Below, piece by piece: positions 27,709 through 37,044 of a DNA stretch of 64,000 nt. Numbering within the stretch: the first letter of the stretch is position 1; each line of letters starts with the position of its first letter. The position numbers and the translations under genes were made by a program. The stretch is from Rhizobium sp. ICMP 5592 (GTDB taxonomy: Bacteria > Pseudomonadota > Alphaproteobacteria > Rhizobiales > Rhizobiaceae): the NCBI RefSeq assembly GCF_009498525.1, contig NZ_QSNT01000008.1, positions 1 to 64,000 on the forward strand, given 5' to 3'. The notes under the pieces were generated by a model. The model worked only from the letters and a program-made list of their open reading frames with translations. It was not told the origin of the DNA and did not search any database.

Positions 27709-27720
27709 CACCAATTGGTG
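27709..27720. promoter_or_regulatory. palindromic operator upstream of vapBC
   Basis: CACCAATTGGTG is a perfect 12-base palindrome, 34 bases before the vapB start. A second CCAATTGG core lies at 27798-27805. VapB proteins repress their own promoter through such palindromes. Confidence 0.6.
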
Positions 27721-27872
27721 ATAGAATCTACGCCTCACTTCTGCTTCCATAGGCGGGACATAGTCTGAAATCCAGAGAAATTGGAGGGTCCACTGTTCCA
27801 ATTGGTTCAAGAGCAAACCAAATATTGCGGGCTTTAGGTACGCCTAGCCCGCGCTGTCTGGGTAAGGTTTAA

Positions 27873-29000
27873 TCAAGAGGATACCCGCAACGCCTTTCGC
27901 ACCTTCCGCGAGAGCTCATCGACAGTCGCAATAACTCGGTTCACCTGTGACAGCGTGGACGTAAGCTCGGGGGCATAGCTGACGACGTCATACTCGTTGC
28001 TTGCGGAGAGCGTTGCCAGGTGCACCACCGTGCGCTTGCGCAGCACAAGACCAGCGTCAGACGCTAAACGCGCTCGCTCGCCAAGGTCGCGCCGAAAACC
28101 GCGGATCGTAGTGGGGTCCACGCCTTTGGCGATCAAGAATGCATTCAGATAGAGTTCCATCGCATGGAGCGCCAGAAGACGCCGTGGTGCCTGGTTGAGC
28201 TTGGACGAGCCCTCGCCAAGCTTGTTGGCTGCGTCTTGGTACTGCTTCGCCAAATTTAGAATGTCTCGCACGCCCGCTGCTTTGCCAGGATATGCAGGTC
28301 CATTGCATGATTTCGGCCGGCACTTCTCCGCAATGCGAATAAGATCCTTCAGCATCGTCCGCAGCTCGGGCCAGGGTGCATCTTCGAGCTTCAGGCTGGG
28401 ATCGTGCATGACGATTAGGCAATGGAGCTTTGCGGTGACTTCGGTCAGCGAGGAGGGCCGTGTGATCCACATGACACGTCCGGATATCCCGGCCTGTTCC
28501 GCGAGCTCCTGTTCGAGGGCGACGGTCGCACTGTATCCCAAACGCCGATCCGCTTCCTTCCATCGTCTCCGGCGCCATCGAAGCTCTGCCCGCGCCTGAG
28601 ACAGGTGTTCGGCATGTAGCTGAGAGGCCATTCGATTGATGTCGGCAAAAGAATGAACCTTTACGACATCATCCTTTCCAACATTCCGCAGCGTCGCGAC
28701 TGGAAGACCACCGGCCTCTTCGAGCAATTGCTTTTCAAGCTTTTCTCTAAGACGGGTGGCCCTTACGCGCTGCTGATGGCACGTATACCAGCGAGGCCAC
28801 ATTTCCCTGACGGGCGTCGGGCCGCTTAATTTCCAGTGATCGCCGGGTTCCGCAACAAGCGTGCTCAGCAGGCGTGCCGCGACGGGAAGAAGGTTCCGGC
28901 GGTCGATGTTGTGTGGCAGGCCCTCTGACGTGCCGGCGGGTGACTTTATTTTTCCACGGGCAAATGCAGGCAAAGTTCTGCTATTCTCAGAATCAGCCAT
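27873..29000 (-). CDS. hypothetical protein with C-terminal HEPN-like domain
   Basis: This 375-residue protein is not assigned to a named family. Residues about 60-190 are Arg/Trp-rich and helical (AELRWRRRRWKEADRRLG). The last roughly 140 residues resemble HEPN domains: a helical RLLALHAMELYLNAFLIAKG with a segment like those where HEPN proteins carry hydrophobic helices, then LVLRKRTVVHLATLS, whose R-x5-H fits the R-x(4-6)-H RNase motif. HEPN proteins are common in toxin and antiphage systems, and vapBC, an XRE regulator and a Fic remnant are neighbours. The HEPN call is inference from pattern only. Confidence 0.5.
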   Translation of the reverse strand: MADSENSRTLPAFARGKIKSPAGTSEGLPHNIDRRNLLPVAARLLSTLVAEPGDHWKLSGPTPVREMWPRWYTCHQQRVRATRLREKLEKQLLEEAGGLPVATLRNVGKDDVVKVHSFADINRMASQLHAEHLSQARAELRWRRRRWKEADRRLGYSATVALEQELAEQAGISGRVMWITRPSSLTEVTAKLHCLIVMHDPSLKLEDAPWPELRTMLKDLIRIAEKCRPKSCNGPAYPGKAAGVRDILNLAKQYQDAANKLGEGSSKLNQAPRRLLALHAMELYLNAFLIAKGVDPTTIRGFRRDLGERARLASDAGLVLRKRTVVHLATLSASNEYDVVSYAPELTSTLSQVNRVIATVDELSRKVRKALRVSS

Positions 29001-29150
29001 GATCCGAGCTCCAGATAGCTAGGTTGTGGTTAGGTCGAGCGGATCGGTTGCAACGATTTGCTCGGCCGTCTGCAACAAGGCAGATCGGAACATTCTAGAT
29101 ATGAAAACAGGGCGGACCAACTAAATTCGCCTGTGGTAGGCGATTTTACA

Positions 29151-29381
29151 ATGTTACCAGTTCAGTGCCGGATGGCGCGCGCAGCTCTTGGCCTCAAAAT
29201 CGCGGAACTCGCGAAACTGGCAAAAATGTCTACCAACACGATTGTCCGCTTTGAAACAGGCAAGGAACTCAAGCAGTCCACAATCGACGATCTCCGCCTT
29301 GTGTTGGAAAACGCCGGCATAATTTTCATCCCTGAAAATGGTGGCGGCGTCGGCGTCCGCTTTTCCAAACCAAGAGATTGA
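29151..29381 (+). CDS. XRE-family helix-turn-helix protein
   Basis: This 76-residue protein from ATG 29151 is almost entirely an HTH_XRE domain: CRMARAALGLKIAELAKLAK, then MSTNTIVRFETGKELKQSTI and LRLVLENAGIIFIPENGGG. The last part matches the common C-terminus of small XRE antitoxin-like regulators. The chosen ATG gives the normal family start; a longer in-frame start at 29058 adds unrelated residues. It is divergent from the HEPN-like gene and convergent with a Fic remnant. Confidence 0.85.
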   Translation: MLPVQCRMARAALGLKIAELAKLAKMSTNTIVRFETGKELKQSTIDDLRLVLENAGIIFIPENGGGVGVRFSKPRD

Positions 29382-29406
29382 ACTGGCGCGGGTGATGTCA
29401 TGTGTC

Positions 29407-29705
29407 TCAGCTAGGCATGTTGTTGTCTCGGTCATGTACACCGATAAAGCCGGCTTCATCCCGAAGGCTGAGACGCACGAAGCGGGTGTCTCCGATAACG
29501 ATGCGCTGAAGGCGATCGAGTTCGTCGAGGTTGAGCGGACGCATGCCGGCTTGCGCGATGGCCTGGCGCCAGCGTGCTGCCCTTTGGCCTGATGGCCGCT
29601 CCCCTTCGATGGCGAAGGAGGACCTGAAATCGTTGAGCAGGATAAACGCAGCGGCTCGCGCTACCAGATCGGGACGGACACGCCCCGGGCCATGATGAAA
29701 TGGAA
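29407..29705 (-). pseudogene. Fic-family protein remnant
   Basis: A minus-strand frame of about 98 codons reads PGRVRPDLVARAAAFILLND, FRSSFAIEGERPSGQRAARW, then AGMRPLNLDELDRLQRIVIG and LRDEAGFIGVHDRDN before a stop at 29407. This matches the N-terminal half of long Fic proteins; SSFAIEGE is the conserved region that carries the inhibitory motif. No start codon is present, and the catalytic HPFx(D/E)GN(G/K)R motif and everything after it are missing. It is a non-functional fragment. Confidence 0.7.
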
Positions 29706-29913
29706 AACGGGGTGAGTTTCATATGGAATTCGACACGCGCTGTCGATCACGGGATTGCTTTGCGTCGTTCGTGGTGGCGCGCTCACAAATCGGACGCATA
29801 CGGTAGGGCAGGCAAGGCACGGTCGCCGATCGGTTTTGCGTGCGGAAGGTTAAGCTGGGTTCTCGGTGTTAAAGGGAAACTCCTTTCAAAGAGCAACACA
29901 AAAAGAGATCAAA

Positions 29914-29925
29914 ATTGTTATCAAT
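29914..29925. promoter_or_regulatory. operator-like site 1, ATTGTTATCAAT
   Basis: This 12-base motif with half-sites ATTG and CAAT lies about 130 bases upstream of the solute-binding protein gene at 30053. The same motif occurs before four other transcription units (34587, 38048, 38953, 42774). The rest of 29706-30046 holds no supported gene. Confidence 0.65.
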
Positions 29926-30052
29926 AATGATTGCAAAGAGGCTACGTTATTTCAGCCGGCTTCACTCTGAAGCCCGGTGCGGGGGATGAGCGAGGGCGCA
30001 TGATGCTTGTTTCGGCTCCCGAAATGCGCCGAAGCAACATCAGGAGATGCTA

Positions 30053-31708
30053 ATGCCTCTATTTTTTCGAACGCGTTCGACGCGCGGCCGGTCGTATGTC
30101 CCACCTCGCCGCCACCGTGGCTTGCTCAAAACCGTCGCATTCTTGGCTGGCGCTCCTTTCCTCTTCGGCGTCCCGCAGGCCTTTGCCGCGACGCCTGCCG
30201 ACACCCTCGTCGTGGCAAAATACATCAGCGATCTGATCACCCTCGATCCGGCCGAAGTTTACGAGGCGACCGGCGGTGAGGTCGTCAACAATGTTTATGA
30301 ACGATTGATCACCTTCGATCCCTCGGACTTCACGAAGCCGGTCGGCGGGGTGGCGGAATCCTGGACGGTTTCCGACGGCGGACTGACATTCACCTTCAAG
30401 ATACGTGACGGCTTGTTCTTTGCATCCGGTCGCGGCGTAACCGCCGAGGATGCCGCGTTTTCCTTGGAACGCGTCATCCGTCTTGGAAAGACGCCAGTCT
30501 TTTACCTAACGCAGTTCGGCTGGTCGAAGGAGAATATCGCCGACCGTGTCAGCTTTACAGACGAAAAGACCCTCGTGCTCAAGCTTGATAAGCCCTACGC
30601 ACCCGATCTTTTTCTGAAGGTGCTGTCATCGACTGTATCCTCGGTCGTGGACAAGCAGGAGGCTCTCAAACACGAGACCGATGGAGATCTCGGCGCCGGC
30701 TGGCTGAAGAAGAACACCGCCGGTTCCGGTCCCTACCAGCTTGCCGGCTGGACGCCCAACGAGGCTGTAGTCCTTGCGGCCAACGCTCACTACAAGCGTG
30801 AATTGGTCGCCCTTAAGAGCGTCGTTCTCCGTCACATTCCCGAGGCCGCGACCCAACGCCTCTTGATCGAGAAGGGCGATGTTGACATCGCGCGCAACCT
30901 GAGTGCCGACCAGATCCAAGCGCTCTCAACAAATTCGAACATCACCATTATCTCCAGCCCGAAGACGGATGTGAGCTACATCGCACTCAATCGAGGCGTT
31001 AAGCCCTTGGACGATGCCAAGGTGCAGCAGGCTTTGCGTTGGGCGATCGACTATGATGGGATTGTCGGCAGCATTCTGAAAGGGCAGGCGAAGGTTCATC
31101 AGAGCTTCTGGGGCAGCGGCTCCGGCGGATCATTGGACGAGACGCCGTATAAGCTTGATATCGCCAAGGCAAAGTCGCTGCTGGAGGCGGCCGGGTACAA
31201 AGATGGGTTCAAGCTCAAGCTTGACGTGTCGAGCCGATCGCCCGATCGGGAGATAAGCCAGTCCTTGCAATCCACCTTTGGTCAGGCTGGGGTTAAAGTT
31301 GAGTTGAACACGCTCGACCGTGCACAGCTGCAGACCCGGTTTCGCGGACGCCAGCATGATGCGGTTTTCTTTGGATGGTCGCCCGATTATCTCGACGTCC
31401 ATGCCAGTGCTTCGTTTTTCACGATCAATGACGATGACAGCGACAATTCCAAGAACAAGAACGCGGCCTGGCGTGATCACTGGCTCGTTCCGGAGCTGAC
31501 CAAAAAGACGCTGTCTGGCCTGACGGAAGCTGATCCCGCCAAGCGAGAAGCCATCTATCTCGATCTGCAGAAACAGGTCCGCGATAATTCGCCGTTCATC
31601 GTCATCTATCAGCAGCTCGGGCAGGTGCCGGTTCGCGCAAATGTTAAGGGGTTCGTGCCAGGACCGAGCTGGGACACTCCAGCCTACTGGCGCACCACCA
31701 AAAGCTGA
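30053..31708 (+). CDS. ABC transporter solute-binding protein, family 5 (dipeptide type)
   Basis: This protein has about 551 residues. The start at ATG 30053 has AGGAG six bases before it; an ATG at 30047 overlaps that ribosome site. The long N-terminus includes a basic stretch and a hydrophobic export signal (TVAFLAGAPFLFGVPQAFAA). The SBP_bac_5 core includes LITLDPAEVYEATGGEVVNN and FTFKIRDGLFFASGRGVTAE. The cognate DppB/C/D/F genes lie 7 kb away at 39050 under a like operator. Flavin monooxygenase genes follow directly, so the ligand may be their substrate; this is inference. Confidence 0.92.
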   Translation: MPLFFRTRSTRGRSYVPPRRHRGLLKTVAFLAGAPFLFGVPQAFAATPADTLVVAKYISDLITLDPAEVYEATGGEVVNNVYERLITFDPSDFTKPVGGVAESWTVSDGGLTFTFKIRDGLFFASGRGVTAEDAAFSLERVIRLGKTPVFYLTQFGWSKENIADRVSFTDEKTLVLKLDKPYAPDLFLKVLSSTVSSVVDKQEALKHETDGDLGAGWLKKNTAGSGPYQLAGWTPNEAVVLAANAHYKRELVALKSVVLRHIPEAATQRLLIEKGDVDIARNLSADQIQALSTNSNITIISSPKTDVSYIALNRGVKPLDDAKVQQALRWAIDYDGIVGSILKGQAKVHQSFWGSGSGGSLDETPYKLDIAKAKSLLEAAGYKDGFKLKLDVSSRSPDREISQSLQSTFGQAGVKVELNTLDRAQLQTRFRGRQHDAVFFGWSPDYLDVHASASFFTINDDDSDNSKNKNAAWRDHWLVPELTKKTLSGLTEADPAKREAIYLDLQKQVRDNSPFIVIYQQLGQVPVRANVKGFVPGPSWDTPAYWRTTKS

Positions 31709-31715
31709 TCCTCAG

Positions 31716-31746
31716 CACCATGCCGGACTATCCGGCATGGTGTTTT
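31716..31746 (+). terminator. hairpin between binding-protein and monooxygenase genes
   Basis: CACCATGCCGG at 31716-31726 pairs perfectly with CCGGCATGGTG at 31732-31742 around a 5-base loop and is followed by TTTT. It lies 7 bases after the binding-protein stop. As a partial terminator it would give more binding protein than enzyme mRNA. Confidence 0.7.
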
Positions 31747-31776
31747 CCTCTCACATACTTCTATCGAGATCATGAC

Positions 31777-33126
31777 ATGGCACGACGCGACAAGCTGATC
31801 CTCGGTGCGTTCCTGCAGACGCCGGGTCAACACACGGCCGGATGGCGCTACCCGCGCGCCGACGCCGAGGCGAGCCTCGACATCGATGCCCAGATCGCCT
31901 TTGCAAGGACGGCCGAAAGAGGTCTGTTTCACGCGATCTTCATTGCCGATACGCTTCCCTTTCCCGTTAAACTGGATGCCGAAGCGCTGAGCTACAGCGC
32001 CAGGGTCGTCGATTTCGAGCCGGTGACGCTGCTCTCGGCGCTGGCTGTCGCGACCAGCCGCATCGGTCTGGTCGGCACCGTTACCACGACCTACTACGAA
32101 CCGTATTTTGTCGCGAGGCAGTTCGCCTCTCTCGACTATCTGAGTAAGGGACGCGCAGGCTGGAACGTCGTGACCTCTTCAAATGGCGCCGAAGCGCTGA
32201 ACTACAGCCGGCGCGAACATCCGTCCCATGAGCTTCGTTATCGGCGGGCGACGGAATTTGTCGATATCGTCAAAGGGCTTTGGGATAGCTGGGATGATGA
32301 TGCCTTTTTGTTCGACAAAGAAGGTGGCCGATTCTTCAGGCCGGGCAAGATGCACCTGCTTGACCATTCCAGCCAATATTTCAAAGTGCGCGGGCCGCTC
32401 GCTGTCGCCCGTCCGCCGCAGGGGCACCCGGTGATCGTACAGGCTGGGTCCTCCGACACCGGGCGCAACGCGGCGGCCAGTTTCGCGGATGTCGTCTTTA
32501 CCGCCCAATCGGATCTTACTGGCGCGATTGCATTTTACGATGACGTCCGGGCGCGTGTGGCCGCGGCAGGCCGCGATCCCGATCATGTTGCAATCCTGCC
32601 CGGTGCGACCCCTGTCGTTGCCAAGACGCGCAGTGAGGCACAGGAAAAGTATGAGCAATTGCAGGATCTCCTACACCCCATGGCCGGCCTTGCGATGCTG
32701 TCGGGGGCGGCAGGAGCGGATTTGTCGAAATATCCAATTGATGGGCCGTTGCCGGCCGTGCCGCCGACCGAGAGCGATAAAACGAGGCAGGAGCTGCTGG
32801 TCGCCCATGCAAAACAAACCGGCCTAACAATCCGTGAGCTCTACCGATGGCTTGCCTCTGGCTACAACACGATCGTCGGAACGCCGGCCGATATTGCCGA
32901 CCATTTCGAGCATTGGTTTAAGAGCGGTGGCGCTGACGGGTTCAACGTGCGCTTCTCTTACCTACCAGGTGATCTTGACGACTTCGTCGATCTCGTCGTC
33001 CCGGAATTGCAGCGCCGGGGCCTCTATCATCACGCCTACGAGGGCACGACCCTGCGCGAAAACCTACAGATCCCGCGTCCGCCCAGCCGCTACAGCCGCA
33101 TTCCCGGCAACGAAATCGCAGGCTGA
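31777..33126 (+). CDS. flavin-dependent monooxygenase, NtaA/SnaA/DszA (LLM) family
   Basis: This 449-residue protein starts at ATG 31777 (MARRDKLILGAFLQTPGQHT). It is a bacterial-luciferase-like TIM barrel. Landmarks are GWRYPRADAEASLDIDAQIA, ERGLFHAIFIADTLPFP, RIGLVGTVTTTYYEPYFVAR, KGRAGWNVVTSSNGAEALNY and HPVIVQAGSSDTGRNAAA. Relatives oxidise nitrilotriacetate, pristinamycin intermediates, dibenzothiophene sulfone or S-substituted cysteines using FMNH2 supplied by a separate reductase, which is not seen here. It is followed after 7 bases by a second member of the class. Confidence 0.9.
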   Translation: MARRDKLILGAFLQTPGQHTAGWRYPRADAEASLDIDAQIAFARTAERGLFHAIFIADTLPFPVKLDAEALSYSARVVDFEPVTLLSALAVATSRIGLVGTVTTTYYEPYFVARQFASLDYLSKGRAGWNVVTSSNGAEALNYSRREHPSHELRYRRATEFVDIVKGLWDSWDDDAFLFDKEGGRFFRPGKMHLLDHSSQYFKVRGPLAVARPPQGHPVIVQAGSSDTGRNAAASFADVVFTAQSDLTGAIAFYDDVRARVAAAGRDPDHVAILPGATPVVAKTRSEAQEKYEQLQDLLHPMAGLAMLSGAAGADLSKYPIDGPLPAVPPTESDKTRQELLVAHAKQTGLTIRELYRWLASGYNTIVGTPADIADHFEHWFKSGGADGFNVRFSYLPGDLDDFVDLVVPELQRRGLYHHAYEGTTLRENLQIPRPPSRYSRIPGNEIAG

Positions 33127-33133
33127 GGGCACG

Positions 33134-34480
33134 ATGGCCAGGAAACCGATCTTTTTCAATCTCTTCGAATTGAACAATCGTACCGGCGACTCGCATGGCC
33201 TTTGGCGACATCCCGATAGTCGGCACCACGACTATAATGACATCGATTTCTGGGTGACCATCGCGCGCAAGATAGAGGAAGGCGGTTTTACCGCGTTCTT
33301 TCTCGGAGACTTCTTTGGTGCATCCGACGTCTACAGGGGTTCACCGGACGTGGCGATCCGCCATGCGATGCAGTTCCCGTCGAACGACCCTTCGCTGCTC
33401 ATTCCTTCCATGGCCAATGCCACGGCGACGCTCAATTTCGTGACGACGATCTCGACAACCTACGAACATCCCTTCTATGTCGCCCGCCGGCTTTCGACGC
33501 TTGATCATCTCACCAAAGGCCGCATCGGCCTTAATGTCGTCACGTCCTATATCGCTGCTGCTGCCCGCTATTTCGGGCTGGACGAGCCGATCCCACATGA
33601 CCGTCGATACGCCATCGCGGACGAGTTTCTGACCGTCTGCTATAAGCTATGGGAAGCCAGCTGGCGGGACGGCGCCGTCCGGTTTGACATCGAAAACGAT
33701 GTTCATATCGACCCGGCAATGGTTCGGGCGATCGATCATCACGGTGAATTCTTCAAGGTCGCGGGCCCACATGTCTGCGAGCCCTCCTTGCAAAGGACCC
33801 CTGTCATATTCCAGGCCGGCAGTTCCAAGGCTGGGCGTGACTTTGCCGCCCGCCACGCCGAATGCGTCTTCGTGCAGGGGCGGACGCTCGCGGCCGTCAA
33901 GGAGAATGTCACCAATATCCGCGGGCGCGCCGTGGACTTTGGACGCGCGCCAGATGATATCTTGATCTTCCACCAACAGACGGCGATCGTCGCGCCGACG
34001 AAGGCAGAAGCCCGGGAGCGGTTGGAGGACTATGCCCGGTATCGCTCGCCAGAATCGGCGCTGGCTCAATATTGCGGCTCCTCCGGCTACGATCTGTCCT
34101 CCCTCGATCCGGATGCGATCCTGGCCTATGCACCGACAGAGGCCAATCAGTCACGCGCCGCACAGTACACCACCCAGTCCGACAGGCCGTTCCGGGTGCG
34201 GGAGGTAATTGACGACGTTGGACGCTTCGGAGACGGCATTCTGGTCGGAACTCCGGTGGAGGTCGCCGACCAATTGGAAGCCATCGTCGATGAAACAGGT
34301 GTCGACGGGTTCAATTTCAACTCGATCGTGACACCGCGCAGCATCATTGACTTCGTCGATCAGGTCATTCCTGAGTTGCGCAACCGCGGACGTATCGCAG
34401 AGCGTCGTTCGACCTTTCGCGAAACATTGTTCGGAAATGGCCGGGCACGTTCGAGCAACGCGTCCCGCCTTGCTGACTAG
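33134..34480 (+). CDS. second NtaA/SnaA/DszA-family flavin monooxygenase
   Basis: This 448-residue protein starts at ATG 33134 (MARKPIFFNLFELNNRTGDS), with GAGGGCACG upstream. LLM landmarks include HGLWRHPDSRHHDYNDIDFW, TAFFLGDFFGASDVY, TTISTTYEHPFYVARRLSTL, KGRIGLNVVTSY and TPVIFQAGSSKAGRDFAARH. Its N-terminus is the best internal match to the truncated gene at 56769-57053. The pair of enzymes might act on successive steps or on different substrates; the substrate is unknown. Confidence 0.9.
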   Translation: MARKPIFFNLFELNNRTGDSHGLWRHPDSRHHDYNDIDFWVTIARKIEEGGFTAFFLGDFFGASDVYRGSPDVAIRHAMQFPSNDPSLLIPSMANATATLNFVTTISTTYEHPFYVARRLSTLDHLTKGRIGLNVVTSYIAAAARYFGLDEPIPHDRRYAIADEFLTVCYKLWEASWRDGAVRFDIENDVHIDPAMVRAIDHHGEFFKVAGPHVCEPSLQRTPVIFQAGSSKAGRDFAARHAECVFVQGRTLAAVKENVTNIRGRAVDFGRAPDDILIFHQQTAIVAPTKAEARERLEDYARYRSPESALAQYCGSSGYDLSSLDPDAILAYAPTEANQSRAAQYTTQSDRPFRVREVIDDVGRFGDGILVGTPVEVADQLEAIVDETGVDGFNFNSIVTPRSIIDFVDQVIPELRNRGRIAERRSTFRETLFGNGRARSSNASRLAD

Positions 34481-34586
34481 ACGCCCTCTGACCAATCTCG
34501 TCGCATATTGTCCCGGCATGCGATGCCTCATCAGACCACATATGGCGGCAAAACATTCGCTGAATGCCTGAAAAATTGAAATCAAA

Positions 34587-34598
34587 ATTGTTATCAAT
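34587..34598. promoter_or_regulatory. operator-like site 2, ATTGTTATCAAT
   Basis: This is an identical 12-base motif to site 1, including the preceding TCAAA, placed 64 bases upstream of the amino-acid-binding protein gene at 34662. Confidence 0.7.
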
Positions 34599-34661
34599 AT
34601 TCAAGTTTCACATATGGTGACGGGGCAAAATGAAACGCGAATTGCTCGGGGGTAAGTGCAT

Positions 34662-35522
34662 ATGAAGAGAATTTTCCTGGCGTCAGTCCTTGCCATTTTT
34701 TCAGCGGGCATCGTGGCATCGTCCGCGGCGGCAGAAAGCACTTTGGAGCGGATCAAGCGCACTGGCGTCGTGCAGATCGGCTTTTCCAACGAGAAGCCCT
34801 ATAGTTTCAAACAGCCGGATGGCAGCCTTGCGGGTGTGGACTATGAACTGGCGCGGGCCGCCTTCGCAAAGCTTGGGGTTCACACGGTCGATGGCGTGGC
34901 TGTGAAATTCAGCACGTTGATACCGGGCCTGAAAGCGGGGCATTTTGACGCCATCGCCGCGGGACTTTTCATTCGTCCGGACCGATGCGCCGAGATCGCC
35001 TTTGCCGAACCGCACATCCAGATCGCTGACGCGATTACGGTTCAGAAGGGAAATCCGAAGAACATCCATAGCTATGACGACGTCCTGAAAAATCCGACCA
35101 TTAAGATCGGTACGCAGCAGGGATCGGCTTCGCGCAAGGATTTTGAGCGGCTGGGTATTCCCGAGAGCCAGCTCGTGGTGTTCCAGGATTTTCCGGAGGT
35201 GTTCTTCGCCCTGAAATCGGGCCGCGTCGATCTCACCACGTCGACGATTTTCGCTGCGAACGAATCGATAGCAGCTGACGGCGGAAAGTCGGTAGAGCGG
35301 GCGACGCCGTTTACACTCCCCGTCTTTGACGGAAAGCCGTCGATCAACTATCTGGGTTTCGGCTTCCGCAAAGACGATCAGGATCTGGTTACCGCGTTCA
35401 ATGGTGCGCTACGGGCGTTTCGAGGAACGCCGGACTACGAAGCAATTCTTGCAAAATATTCAGTCACGTCGGCAGATGTCCCGTCGCCTGACGTGAAACT
35501 TGCCGACATCTGCAAGGAGTAG
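34662..35522 (+). CDS. ABC transporter solute-binding protein, family 3 (polar amino acid/ectoine type)
   Basis: This protein has about 286 residues. ATG 34662 is chosen because GGGGG lies at a good distance; a GTG at 34656 is in frame. A signal peptide (MKRIFLASVLAIFSAGIVAS then SAAA) is followed by RIKRTGVVQIGFSNEKPYSF, GSLAGVDYELARAAFAKLG, FDAIAAGLFIRPDRCAEIAF and IKIGTQQGSASRKDFE. The sequence looks EhuB-like within the SBP_bac_3 family. Its ligand is probably an amino acid or derivative. Permease and ATPase genes follow directly. Confidence 0.92.
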   Translation: MKRIFLASVLAIFSAGIVASSAAAESTLERIKRTGVVQIGFSNEKPYSFKQPDGSLAGVDYELARAAFAKLGVHTVDGVAVKFSTLIPGLKAGHFDAIAAGLFIRPDRCAEIAFAEPHIQIADAITVQKGNPKNIHSYDDVLKNPTIKIGTQQGSASRKDFERLGIPESQLVVFQDFPEVFFALKSGRVDLTTSTIFAANESIAADGGKSVERATPFTLPVFDGKPSINYLGFGFRKDDQDLVTAFNGALRAFRGTPDYEAILAKYSVTSADVPSPDVKLADICKE

Positions 35523-35566
35523 AACGATCGTGTGCCTCACACCCTTGTGCGCTCCTGAAGCGCTCT

Positions 35567-36262
35567 ATGCGGTTGTGGCTGGAGATCCTGCGCATGCGTG
35601 ACCTGCTCGTGTGGGTCCCGCTGCTGCTTGACGGGCTAGCGCAAACGCTCCTTCTGTTTTTGATCGTCCTGGTGCTCGGCTCCGTGCTGGGGCTCTTTGT
35701 CGGCTTTGCCCGGCTTTCCCGGATACGGTTTGTGCGTTATGCGGCCTTGACCTTCATAGAACTTTTCCGTGGCGTGTCGCTCTATGTCACGTTGTTCTGG
35801 CTCTATTTTGCCGCGCCATTCCTTGGTGTGCAGTTGAGCGTATGGGAGGCGGCGGTGATCGGCTGTTCGTTGACGCACGCCGCCTATTCCTCGGAATATG
35901 TCAGGGCGGCGGTTCTGTCCGTGCCTGTCAGCCAGACAGAGGCAGCTGTCGCCTTAAGCATGACGGCCTTTCAAAGGGTGCGCTATGTCGTGCTGCCACA
36001 GGCGCTCGTCGCGCTACTGCCATTGATGGGCAACGAATTCGTCATGCTTCTCAAGGGGACGTCCATCGTTTCGCTGATCGGGCTCGCGGAACTGACGGAG
36101 CAAGCGCATTCGATCATCGTCAGCACCTACCAGCCGGTCCCCGTGCTTCTCACAGTCTTAGGGATCTATTTTGTGCTCGCGCAGGCGCTGATCCGCCTGA
36201 CGCAGTGGATGGAGCGACGCTTCGGCGGGTGGAAGTTGCGCACCGCCGTAGGTTTGGCGTGA
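35567..36262 (+). CDS. amino-acid ABC transporter permease (first)
   Basis: This 231-residue HisM/GlnP-type permease has hydrophobic helices from LLLDGLAQTLLLFLIVLVLG onward. The family core FIELFRGVSLYVTLFWLYF corresponds to the usual IELFRGTPLL-type sequence. The coupling loop is EAAVALSMTAFQRVRYVVLP. ATG 35567 is used; ATG 35594 (MRDLLVWV) is an alternative. It pairs with the next gene to form the pore. Confidence 0.9.
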   Translation: MRLWLEILRMRDLLVWVPLLLDGLAQTLLLFLIVLVLGSVLGLFVGFARLSRIRFVRYAALTFIELFRGVSLYVTLFWLYFAAPFLGVQLSVWEAAVIGCSLTHAAYSSEYVRAAVLSVPVSQTEAAVALSMTAFQRVRYVVLPQALVALLPLMGNEFVMLLKGTSIVSLIGLAELTEQAHSIIVSTYQPVPVLLTVLGIYFVLAQALIRLTQWMERRFGGWKLRTAVGLA

Positions 36263-36338
36263 TGCGCGGGGTTTCATCGGCTGCCATCTGGGAGAAGCGC
36301 ATGGCGCGCGTCAGACGTCGGATCATCGTGGTGATCGG

Positions 36339-37040
36339 ATGACGATACTTGGCATCGACATCCAGCAACTCAACTGGTTCCGGCTCGACGTCGCAGCAAC
36401 TGTTTTGCCAAAGCTGATTTCGGCGGCGAATGTGACGATCTACGTCGCGATCTTGGGATTTGCAGGGGCGCTTGTGGTCGGCATCCCGCTCTTGATGGCG
36501 CGACGGTCGCGGTTCGTTTTGATTGCAAGGCCCGGCATATTCCTGGCGGACTTCATCCGGTCCACCCCCTTGCTGCTGCAGATCTATTTTTACTTCTTCG
36601 TGCTGCCGCAGGCGGGCATCATTTTGCCGCCGATCACAACGGGGGTTCTTGCGCTCGCCATTCACTACGGATGCTTCGTCGCCGAGGCCTATCGTGCCGG
36701 TCTTGAGGCCTTGCCGTCCGGACAGCGGGACGCGATCACCGCCCTTGGCTTTTCGCGGTTTGCCGCCTATCGGCACGTCATCGTGCCGCAACTCGTTCCC
36801 TTCCTGATTCCGGCGCTTGGAAATCTGCTTGTGTCAATTTTCAAGGAAACGCCGTTGTTGGCATCGATCGCGGTAACAGACATCATGTTCGTCGCCATGC
36901 AGCACGGCGCGGATCACTTTCAATATATTGAACCCATTACGATGTGTGGCCTCATCTTTTTAGTCATCAGTCTTGCAACGTCGCTCATCGTGCGGCGGTT
37001 GGAGACGATGGCGTCGAAAGCCTGGCTGGGCAGGAGATAG
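36339..37040 (+). CDS. amino-acid ABC transporter permease (second)
   Basis: This 233-residue partner permease carries FIRSTPLLLQIYFYFFVLPQ, a conserved feature of polar amino-acid permeases, and the coupling loop GQRDAITALGFSRFAAYRHV ending IVPQLVPFLIPALGN. Five or so hydrophobic helices are visible. It lies directly upstream of the ATPase gene with 4 bases between. Confidence 0.92.
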   Translation: MTILGIDIQQLNWFRLDVAATVLPKLISAANVTIYVAILGFAGALVVGIPLLMARRSRFVLIARPGIFLADFIRSTPLLLQIYFYFFVLPQAGIILPPITTGVLALAIHYGCFVAEAYRAGLEALPSGQRDAITALGFSRFAAYRHVIVPQLVPFLIPALGNLLVSIFKETPLLASIAVTDIMFVAMQHGADHFQYIEPITMCGLIFLVISLATSLIVRRLETMASKAWLGRR

Positions 37041-37044
37041 AGCC

